Shown piece after piece: positions 1 to 4,851 of a DNA stretch of 12,814 nucleotides (position 1 is the first letter of the stretch; each line of letters opens with the position of its first letter). Made by a program: the position numbers and the translations under genes. The notes beneath the pieces were generated by a model. It ran no database searches. It was not told the DNA's origin and saw only the letters and a program-made list of their open reading frames with translations. Source of the stretch: Dehalococcoidia bacterium (GTDB lineage: Bacteria > Chloroflexota > Dehalococcoidia > GIF9 > UBA5620); NCBI GenBank assembly GCA_016783225.1, contig JADHWZ010000041.1:1-12814 (forward strand). Direction: 5' to 3'.

Positions 1-913
1 TAGGCTGCTTGTCGGTTATGACCCTTTTGGTTGCAGCCAGCTCGTGACGGAGGTGCTTCGAGAGGGCAAAAAAGGCTCGGTGGCTGAGACCATCGTAGGA
101 TCTCAGTTCCTTCGACAGCCGAGCCATAATCCTGCGGTCCAGTTCCTCCGAGGGTAGCTCTTCGGGGGCAATACTGTTGGAGGCCGTGGAGAATCCCCAC
201 ATATCAACGAAGGAAGGAACGTAAACCTGATATGGGCAGACTATGGAGAAAACGCTTTTCAGAGTGTTCACGATTGCAGTGAAGTTCTCCAAGTTGGTCC
301 AGCCAGAGGCTCCAGACTGGACAGACATAATACCCTCGGGGCCTAGTCTGTCTCTCACGAGTTGATAGAACTCCTGGGTGTATAGTGAGCAAGCTGGGCC
401 TCCTTCCAGAGGCTCCACCAAGTCAATAATAACAACGTCAAATTCATCGCTGGTCTCCTGCAAGTACCTCCGGGCATCTGCGAAGTGAAGCTCAGCACGT
501 GAATCATCGAAAGAGCCACAGTGGATGGCCGGGAGAAAACGACGGCAGACATCTATGACTTCCCTGTCAAGGTCCACCATGACTGCCTTTCTCACTGTAT
601 CGTGAGCCAGCACTTCACGCAGAGTAGCCCCCTCACCCCCCCCAGCGATGAAGACTCTTTCTGGATTTGGATGACTGAGCATTGCGGGATGAACCAGGGC
701 CTCGTGATAGATGAACTCATCCCGCTCGCTGGACTGAATCTTACCGTCCAGTACCAGGCAAACGCCGAAACTCCCAGTGTCGACAATGTCCACGCACTGG
801 AACTCGGTTCGCCCCGAATATATTACCTGCCTAATGTTATGGAGCTGAACAAGGTCAGGACTGACAGCATCGTGCAGCCATTTACTTTTGTCCGGGTTAT
901 CTGGGTCGCTCAT
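1..913 (-). CDS. speE: Aminopropyltransferase (spermidine/thermospermine synthase family), 3' end cut by window edge
   Basis: Transfers an aminopropyl group from decarboxylated S-adenosylmethionine to a polyamine acceptor in the cytosol. The frame is open for 304 codons from ATG at 913-911 to the edge, so only the extreme C-terminus is missing (family about 290-330 residues). Visible signatures: DEFIYHEALVHP around residues 65-76, the nucleotide-binding glycine loop GGGEGATLREVL at 91-102, the VDLD acidic strand end at 113-116, and DLVEPLEGGP at 164-173 with the catalytic Asp164. The loop GGGEG, the EGGP motif after the catalytic acid, and MWGFSTAS at 238-245 resemble the ACL5 (thermospermine synthase) and archaeal branch more than classical SpeE, which usually has GGGDGG and D-x-x-DP followed by VGPA. 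The start codon overlaps the speD stop (ATGA), implying translational coupling. Family assignment is secure; the product polyamine is inference. Confidence 0.9.
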   Translation of the reverse strand, partial: MSDPDNPDKSKWLHDAVSPDLVQLHNIRQVIYSGRTEFQCVDIVDTGSFGVCLVLDGKIQSSERDEFIYHEALVHPAMLSHPNPERVFIAGGGEGATLREVLAHDTVRKAVMVDLDREVIDVCRRFLPAIHCGSFDDSRAELHFADARRYLQETSDEFDVVIIDLVEPLEGGPACSLYTQEFYQLVRDRLGPEGIMSVQSGASGWTNLENFTAIVNTLKSVFSIVCPYQVYVPSFVDMWGFSTASNSIAPEELPSEELDRRIMARLSKELRSYDGLSHRAFFALSKHLRHELAATKRVITDKQP

Positions 914-1287
914 CTTAACTCGCAGCTGACTTGGTCACTTTGCAGAATCCCCCTTTCTAGCTCAAGAAAAGAGGGATCCTTTGACCCCAACTTCTCCACC
1001 AGTCGTTTGACAGCCCGTTCAGGCTCAACAGAACTCCCGCAAGTGAATACGTCCACAGCTGCGTAGCGGTGCTCCGGCCAGGTATGAATACATATATGGG
1101 ATTCAGAGATGATTACCACACCAGTTATCCCGTGAGGGCTGAACTGATAGAAGCACTCATTGACTACGTCAGCTCCGATTTCTTCAGCAGTGTCACGAAG
1201 GCAATTTCTAATGTAGTCTAGGTCATCCAACACCTCCCAATTGCAGTCTCTGAGTTCTAGTAGTAAGTGTCTTCCGAGAGCATTCAA
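910..1287 (-). CDS. speD: S-adenosylmethionine decarboxylase proenzyme (bacterial class 1B type)
   Basis: Makes decarboxylated S-adenosylmethionine, the aminopropyl donor used by the next gene. The 125-residue length fits the short bacterial/archaeal SpeH-type enzyme. The self-processing motif SESHICIHTWPE is intact: cleavage is expected between Glu62 and Ser63, with Ser63 becoming the pyruvoyl group. His68 and Cys83 sit at the positions known as catalytic in the Thermotoga enzyme. The start is TTG at 1287-1285. It is supported by a strong Shine-Dalgarno, AAGGAGGG on the minus strand at 1303-1296, with 8-nt spacing, and by alignment of the family N-terminus (GRHLLLEL). Its TGA overlaps the ATG of the aminopropyltransferase gene. 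Together the pair forms a polyamine operon reading out of the left edge. Confidence 0.95.
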   Translation of the reverse strand: MNALGRHLLLELRDCNWEVLDDLDYIRNCLRDTAEEIGADVVNECFYQFSPHGITGVVIISESHICIHTWPEHRYAAVDVFTCGSSVEPERAVKRLVEKLGSKDPSFLELERGILQSDQVSCELR

Positions 1288-1368
1288 ATCACCGTCCCTC
1301 CTTAAGATTTTTTATTTGACGAAGTTCTCACCCCCAATCTGCCACACAGTCTATGGCAACAAGCTGTA

Positions 1369-1397
1369 ATTGTATATACTGCAAGGACAATTTTCAA
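1369..1397 (-). promoter_or_regulatory. Candidate sigma70-type promoter for speD-speE
   Basis: On the minus strand, TTGAAA (1397-1392) and TACAAT (1374-1369) are separated by exactly 17 bp. Transcription would start near 1362 and give a leader of about 75 nt before the TTG start. It is the best match in the 266-bp divergent gap. It is supported by spacing and sequence only. Confidence 0.5.
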
Positions 1398-1417
1398 GAG
1401 CCCCTACCTTTTTCCTA

Positions 1418-1446
1418 TTGACAAAGGCCTTTTAACCTTGTAAAAT
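1418..1446 (+). promoter_or_regulatory. Tandem promoter copy 1 for the Cys-rich secreted protein
   Basis: Perfect -35 TTGACA (1418-1423), 17-bp spacer and -10 TAAAAT (1441-1446). The spacer begins AAGGCC and ends ACCTTG, and AAAGGCCTTT at 1423-1432 is a perfect palindrome. This unit recurs twice more downstream, starting 44 and 76 bp later, so the three form a degenerate direct repeat of a whole promoter. Confidence 0.6.
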
Positions 1447-1461
1447 CACCCAAATTGCCTA

Positions 1462-1490
1462 TTGACAAAAGGCTTTCGACCTTGTAGAAT
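1462..1490 (+). promoter_or_regulatory. Tandem promoter copy 2 for the Cys-rich secreted protein
   Basis: TTGACA (1462-1467), a 17-bp spacer and TAGAAT (1485-1490). The spacer has the same layout as copy 1: AAGGC at the left and ACCTTG at the right, giving AAGG/CCTT inverted ends. The sequence ahead of the -35 (GCCTA) echoes the TCCTA ahead of copy 1. Confidence 0.65.
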
Positions 1491-1493
1491 CTC

Positions 1494-1522
1494 TTGACAA
1501 AGGCTTATTAAGCCTGTAGAAT
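1494..1522 (+). promoter_or_regulatory. Tandem promoter copy 3 (nearest) for the Cys-rich secreted protein
   Basis: TTGACA (1494-1499), a 17-bp spacer and TAGAAT (1517-1522). The spacer holds a perfect interrupted palindrome, AGGCTTA-T-TAAGCCT at 1501-1515, which is a plausible operator between -35 and -10. Transcription from here would start about 1529, leaving a leader of roughly 25 nt, so this copy is the most likely main promoter. A protein bound in the spacer would block RNA polymerase. Confidence 0.7.
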
Positions 1523-1539
1523 CAATCAGGACTCAAAAT

Positions 1540-1549
1540 AAGGAGGTGA
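1540..1549 (+). promoter_or_regulatory. Strong ribosome binding site deciding a TTG start
   Basis: AAGGAGGTGA, a near-complete anti-16S match, sits with its GGAGG core 7 nt before the TTG at 1554. It fixes the start of the secreted protein at a TTG codon that begins a perfect signal peptide. Confidence 0.8.
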
Positions 1550-1553
1550 AAAA

Positions 1554-2237
1554 TTGAGGAAAGTGATAGGTGCTGTGTTTGTTATGGTGCTGGCAGTGTC
1601 GCTAGTGCTGGTGCCATCCCCAGTGTCAGCCGGGATTGGTGACGATTGCACCTGGGACCCGCTGAAGTGGGAGACCAATGAGAACTCCTGGCACTTGTAC
1701 CTGCAGCACTGGGGCAGGACCCCAGTCACTGCGATGTCCCGCCTGGCAGGTCTCTGTGGTCCGCCCAACATCTGCAAGGCCGTCGGCACAGACTGTGCGA
1801 TAGGCTCAGGCCGCTACGTCGCGGATCCCAACGACTGCACCCTGGGCGGGTGCTCTCATTGCCGCGTGGTGCAAGAGGGCTTCCTGGCAGGCTGCTCTGA
1901 TCCGGCAGGATGCGAAACCTCGATGTCCGGTGATGCGTGTCCAGCGCTGGGAATGACCGAGGAAGAGTGCGGCTGGGATCCCATATATGAGGACTATTGC
2001 CCGAAGTGCTGTTGCTGCTGGGGAGTCAGCCTGGCTTTTGCCAACAAGAGCTGGGCTGGTGCCGACATCGGCGACATCGCGCGGATTAATAACGAGCATC
2101 CGAACCACTTTGGGAATAGCGAGGGCGGTGGCGCCAACTACGGTGGCGACTGGGGAATTTCTGGATGCGCCCACACTGATTGTGTCGCCCAGACCTGGTG
2201 TCTGCAGGACAATCTTGCGCCTACTTGCAAGCTCTAA
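1554..2237 (+). CDS. Secreted cysteine-rich protein of unknown function (20 Cys, CCCC cluster)
   Basis: I do not recognise this family. The 227-residue product starts with a classical Sec signal peptide: MRK, a hydrophobic core at residues 4-20, and PSPVSA before a likely cleavage after Ala26. The mature ~201 residues contain 20 cysteines, at 32, 68, 74, 81, 95, 100, 103, 114, 120, 129, 139, 149, 152-155, 205, 210, 216 and 225. They include CSHC (100-103) and a run of four cysteines preceded by CPK (149-155). A cysteine-free Gly/Asn-rich stretch lies at about 156-204. There is no sortase motif and no C-terminal membrane helix, so it is probably released or held by other means. The even cysteine number suits disulfides, but metal binding is possible. 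It has its own triple promoter, strong RBS and terminator, so it is a highly expressed single-gene unit. Confidence 0.85.
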   Translation: MRKVIGAVFVMVLAVSLVLVPSPVSAGIGDDCTWDPLKWETNENSWHLYLQHWGRTPVTAMSRLAGLCGPPNICKAVGTDCAIGSGRYVADPNDCTLGGCSHCRVVQEGFLAGCSDPAGCETSMSGDACPALGMTEEECGWDPIYEDYCPKCCCCWGVSLAFANKSWAGADIGDIARINNEHPNHFGNSEGGGANYGGDWGISGCAHTDCVAQTWCLQDNLAPTCKL

Positions 2238-2307
2238 GTGGAAGCAAGCACAGATATCGTAAGAAGTTGCGATAATCCGTGTAGTCGATCAGGTATTGTA
2301 CCGAGAG

Positions 2308-2350
2308 CCCCAGTCGGAAACCGATCGGGTTTCCGACTGGGGTTTTGTTC
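2308..2350 (+). terminator. Strong intrinsic terminator after the Cys-rich protein gene
   Basis: A perfect 15-bp stem, CCCCAGTCGGAAACC (2308-2322) pairing with 2328-2342, closes a 5-nt loop (GATCG) and is followed by TTTTGTT. It lies 71 nt past the stop codon and ends the single-gene transcript. Confidence 0.92.
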
Positions 2351-2544
2351 GATTCTCCTGATCAGCTCTGGCGTGAAATCATTTCTCCCTTGAGCCTCGA
2401 GGGCTCACTGCGGTTTTCCCGTCCATGATCTTGGCTTTGGATGTTTTTCTCCGAACCGTGTGACGAGCGTGTCTGCCGGCTACCAGTATCGCCGCACCTT
2501 GAACTCCGCACTTTCTGCCATTCTCAGCCAGAGGTGAGATTCTT

Positions 2545-2575
2545 CACTTCCTCTTCGCTTTGCTCAGAGCTTCGG
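2545..2575 (+). repeat. Intergenic repeat, copy 1
   Basis: A 31-nt stretch beginning CACTTCC and ending GCTTCGG matches 7786-7816 at 26 of 31 positions without gaps. Both copies lie in non-coding DNA, and each sits near a GC-rich hairpin repeat. It is probably a dispersed genomic element; its function is unknown. Confidence 0.5.
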
Positions 2576-2681
2576 TTCAGAATGACGCTTTGTAACTGCT
2601 AGTCACCAAAAGCTTCAGTTTTGAATTTCGGGTTTGGGGCATTCTGGTTTGTTCCGAAAATAGACTGTCGTGCTCTGGCCT

Positions 2682-2737
2682 GGGTAGATTGGAGCATCTG
2701 CTCCAATCATGCCTGGAGCGGATGCTCCAGGCTACCC
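2682..2737. repeat. Double-hairpin cruciform element
   Basis: Two perfect hairpins stand side by side. GATTGGAGC (2687-2695) pairs with 2700-2708 across ATCT, and GCCTGGAGC (2711-2719) pairs with 2724-2732 across GGAT. The outer bases GGGTA (2682-2686) and TACCC (2733-2737) also pair, giving a three-way junction. Both arms share the core TGGAGC/GCTCCA, so one hairpin probably arose from the other. No T-run follows, so it does not look like a terminator. It resembles REP/MITE-type palindromic elements. Confidence 0.7.
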
Positions 2738-2932
2738 TACTTTCATAATTCGCTGGTGGGCATGTGCCCATGGGCGTTTGCTTAGGGTTTAGATATTGGA
2801 ATTTGCCTGCGTACAGGTGAAAGACAGTCAGCCGTGGGCAGGTGACTCGCACGGGCAATTGCCGTAAAGCTATTTACAAGACACTACACTAGACGCTCTT
2901 TCTTACGTTCATTGCCGTGACTAAGGGAGTAT

Positions 2933-3172
2933 ATGGACTTGTCTGAAGAAACTGGACTGATCACCGTCTATGTGGCCAGCGGGCAACCAGAGGCACAAAT
3001 CATCAAGGGGCGCCTCGAAATCGAAGGTATACCTGCCATGCTCCGCTATGAGAGTGCCGGGATTGTCTACGGGCTTACCATCGACGGCTTAGGGCAGGTC
3101 GAAGTCCAGGTGCCGTCTACGTTAGCCGAAGAGGCAAGACAGGTCTTGGCCGCAGGAAAGGGAGAATACTAA
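2933..3172 (+). CDS. DUF2007-like small protein (putative signal-transducing protein)
   Basis: A 79-residue cytosolic protein with no membrane helix or signal peptide. The layout, a strand (ITVYVASGQPEA), a helix (QIIKGRLEIEGIPAMLR) and then strands ending in VEVQVPSTLAEEARQVL, matches the DUF2007 fold, in which the protein spans two ligand-binding-like beta-alpha units. The molecular role is not established for the family. The ATG at 2933 lies only 3 nt after AAGGGAG (2923-2929); TTG at 2939 would give a better 9-nt spacing and remove just two residues. The gene converges on the DRTGG gene and the two stop codons overlap (3169-3172), so there is no room for a terminator between them. Confidence 0.8.
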   Translation: MDLSEETGLITVYVASGQPEAQIIKGRLEIEGIPAMLRYESAGIVYGLTIDGLGQVEVQVPSTLAEEARQVLAAGKGEY

Positions 3173-4227
3173 GCTTCCAGGCCGAGCTCGGAATAAAGAG
3201 CTTTGAAATCAAAGTGGCCGCCCAGAATACTCTCAAACGTCTGCAGCTTTTGAGGACTACGAAAGCTGGCTCTAGCCAGAGCCTCTTCAATACCAGCTAT
3301 GGCCCCGGGAGTATCCTGTTTGACCAGCATTATGGGCACGCGCTTGTCTTCAGCCTGACGCACAACAGCCGCCGAGACCTTCGACTCGCCAGTAAGAATA
3401 AGGCACTTGGTCGAAGTCTCCAAAGCGGCTAGCTGCATGTCGGCCCGCTCGCCACGAATCACCGCCGCCTTGTTGGCCTTACGGCTGAAATACTCTATCC
3501 CGGAATCGAGAGTCATGGCTCCCAGCATTACGCTCTCTATTATCTCGTCAGTGTTATCCGCGCAGGTCACGATTTCTCCACCCAGAACCTGCGCTGCCTC
3601 CTGAACGCTCACGCCACGCAGGCTGCGGACCTCGGGAAGTACTCCCAAGATCCTCACCCCGGCCTTCTGAAATGAGACTGCCACGTCTTGCTTCATCGCC
3701 TCTGTCCTGGACTCTGGCACGGAGTTGACAACAACTCCCAGCAGCCGTTTTTCCAGTTTTCTGCCTACTTGTGCGATTCCTGACGGATCCAAAGTCGCCG
3801 AGCAACGTAACACAATTATCACTCTGGCGTCCAAGGTCTCAGAAATTGTATAACAAGCTAGGGTGGACACGTTGTCTACGCCCAAGTCACTGAGCCCTTC
3901 CATCAGGACAATGTCCTTACCTCGAGATATCCTGGCATAGGCCTGTTTGAGCCTTGGCGTGAAATCCGCCACACCATCGGTTAAGCTCTGCCACAAGTCT
4001 TGACGGGATAAGCGGATAGGACAAAGTACCTTGGTAGATTCCCTTAGCTCGAATGCTTCCTTGATAAAAGCGGCATCTTTGTGCCCATCTGAACCGCTGA
4101 TTTCAGAAAGCTGGACTGGTGCAATAAAGCCTACTTTAATCCCCTGGCTAAGCAAATGCCTGCCAATCCCAGCGCACAAGGCTGTTTTCCCAGCGGCTTC
4201 CACTGAAGTTACATATAAGGCAACCAT
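3169..4227 (-). CDS. Phosphotransacetylase-like P-loop protein with DRTGG domain
   Basis: The N-terminal half is an AAA_26/dethiobiotin-synthetase-like nucleotide-binding fold: YVTSVEAAGKTAL carries the P-loop with GKT, and IVLMEG and VVVNSVP are the later strands of the fold. The C-terminal half is a DRTGG domain: SVQEAAQVLGGEIV, then IESVMLGAMTLDSG, then IRGERADMQLAALE where the usual GGDR core reads RGER. Such proteins resemble the regulatory N-terminal part of long phosphotransacetylases (Pta) but lack the acyltransferase domain; they are usually annotated as phosphotransacetylase family proteins, and their ligand is unknown. I place the start at ATG 4227 (352 aa) rather than ATG 4269, because the longer start lies inside the candidate promoter at 4255-4283 and adds a non-family leader. 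AGGCGG lies just upstream of 4227. Function beyond nucleotide binding is uncertain. Confidence 0.85.
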   Translation of the reverse strand: MVALYVTSVEAAGKTALCAGIGRHLLSQGIKVGFIAPVQLSEISGSDGHKDAAFIKEAFELRESTKVLCPIRLSRQDLWQSLTDGVADFTPRLKQAYARISRGKDIVLMEGLSDLGVDNVSTLACYTISETLDARVIIVLRCSATLDPSGIAQVGRKLEKRLLGVVVNSVPESRTEAMKQDVAVSFQKAGVRILGVLPEVRSLRGVSVQEAAQVLGGEIVTCADNTDEIIESVMLGAMTLDSGIEYFSRKANKAAVIRGERADMQLAALETSTKCLILTGESKVSAAVVRQAEDKRVPIMLVKQDTPGAIAGIEEALARASFRSPQKLQTFESILGGHFDFKALYSELGLEA

Positions 4228-4254
4228 GTTTCCGCCTGATACCGAAGCCCAGTT

Positions 4255-4283
4255 ATTATATTGTTTCATCCCGCCCTTTACAA
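4255..4283 (-). promoter_or_regulatory. Candidate promoter for the DRTGG gene
   Basis: On the minus strand, TTGTAA (4283-4278), a 17-bp spacer and a perfect TATAAT (4260-4255). Transcription would start near 4248, downstream of ATG 4269, which argues for the internal start at 4227. Its -35 overlaps that of the greA promoter on the other strand. Confidence 0.6.
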
Positions 4284-4305
4284 CCAGCGCGTAGCGGCCT
4301 ATAAT
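4277..4305 (+). promoter_or_regulatory. Candidate promoter for greA-lysS-serS
   Basis: TTTACA (4277-4282), a 17-bp spacer and a perfect TATAAT (4300-4305). Expected transcription start is near 4312, giving a leader of about 72 nt. The -35 hexamer shares five base pairs with the divergent -35 of the DRTGG gene, so the two promoters cannot be occupied by polymerase at once. Confidence 0.65.
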
Positions 4306-4328
4306 ATATCTGGATCTTCAAGGGAAGC

Positions 4329-4356
4329 TGAGAGTCCCCACGCTCTCATTTTTTTT
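4329..4356 (+). terminator. Possible attenuator hairpin in the greA leader
   Basis: TGAGAG (4329-4334) pairs with CTCTCA (4343-4348) across an 8-nt loop and is followed at once by eight T residues (4349-4356). The stem is short, so termination would be partial. It lies between the promoter at 4277-4305 and the greA start, the right place for attenuation. No T-box or other known riboswitch core is visible. Confidence 0.4.
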
Positions 4357-4383
4357 ACTACCTTCCGAACTGAGGAATAGCAC

Positions 4384-4851
4384 ATGGCCACAAAGAAAAT
4401 CATAATAACTCAAGAGGGTTTGGCTAGACTGCAGTCTGAACTGGAACACCTGCTTTCAGTACGAAGGCAGGAGGTAGCCGCAAACATCAAGCGTGCCAGA
4501 GAGATGGGGGGCACTGAGAACAATGCCGAGTATGATGATGCCAAGAATGACCAGGCTTTCGTTGAAGGTAGGATTCTCACGCTGGAGAATATCGTCAGGA
4601 ATGCCGTAGCTATTGAGTCGCCAGCCTCACCGGGCGTAGTCGAGTTGGGCAACAAGGTACTTATTGAGAATCAGGACGGCAAGATAGAGCAGTTTACTAT
4701 TGTGGGCAGCGCGGAAGCCAACCCCGTTGGGGGTAGAATTTCCAACGAGTCACCGGTAGGGAAAGCGCTTCTGGACAAAAGAATCGGCGATGAAGTTGAA
4801 GTGCCAACTCCCGCCGGGGTGCTCAAGCTAAAAATACTGGAAGTAAGTTGA
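4384..4851 (+). CDS. greA: GreA-family transcription elongation factor
   Basis: GreA factors enter the RNA polymerase secondary channel and stimulate cleavage of backtracked RNA. The 155-residue protein has the standard layout: an N-terminal coiled-coil of two antiparallel helices (about 9-78) and a C-terminal FKBP-like domain (about 82-155, with SPVGKALLDKRIGDEVEVPTPAG). The family signature NAEYDDAKNDQAFVEGRI is present. The coiled-coil tip is odd: where E. coli has GDLKENAEY with catalytic Asp41 and Glu44, this protein reads GGTENNAEY, so both acids are replaced (Gly43, Asn46) and a Glu stands between them (Glu45). The protein may be weakly active or act as an inhibitor-like paralogue. Start ATG at 4384 with AGGA at 4373-4376. 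It is first gene of the operon and its TGA overlaps the lysS start. Confidence 0.93.
   Translation: MATKKIIITQEGLARLQSELEHLLSVRRQEVAANIKRAREMGGTENNAEYDDAKNDQAFVEGRILTLENIVRNAVAIESPASPGVVELGNKVLIENQDGKIEQFTIVGSAEANPVGGRISNESPVGKALLDKRIGDEVEVPTPAGVLKLKILEVS

Larger units (their letters stand above)
2351..2932. other. Non-coding gap with repeat elements
   Basis: About 580 bases without a convincing gene. Contents that can be pointed to are a weak hairpin (TGAGCC/GGCTCA, 2391-2407), a copy of an intergenic repeat (2545-2575) that recurs at 7786-7816, and a double-hairpin cruciform (2682-2737). A 93-codon minus-strand frame runs through the hairpins but its translation looks random. No clear promoter for the gene at 2933 was found. 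Confidence 0.6.

Noticed and set aside
204..786. Short minus-strand frames that might mean a frameshifted speE
   Set aside because: They are in a different frame from the aminopropyltransferase, which reads without interruption from 913 to the window edge.
521..1066. 181-codon plus-strand open frame
   Set aside because: It lies antisense to speE/speD, whose minus-strand translations carry full family motifs.
1418..1522. CRISPR-like or mobile repeat interpretation of the three direct repeats
   Set aside because: Units are degenerate, the distances differ (44 and 32 bp), and each unit has exact -35/-10 spacing, so tandem promoters explain them better.
1526..2174. Minus-strand frames opposite the Cys-rich gene
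   Set aside because: The plus-strand gene has promoter, RBS, signal peptide and terminator; the opposite frames have no features.
2391..2407. Hairpin TGAGCC/GGCTCA as a second terminator
   Set aside because: Only 6 bp, no T-run directly after it, and a much stronger terminator lies just upstream.
2577..2858. 93-codon minus-strand frame
   Set aside because: It runs through the cruciform and repeat copy and has no RBS or protein-like pattern.
4228..4269. Longer N-terminus (14 residues) for the DRTGG protein
   Set aside because: ATG 4269 lies within the candidate promoter and the extra residues precede the normal family start (MVALYVTS).
4306..4383. T-box riboswitch upstream of the tRNA synthetase operon
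   Set aside because: The leader is only about 72 nt and lacks the T-box core motif (TGGNACC).
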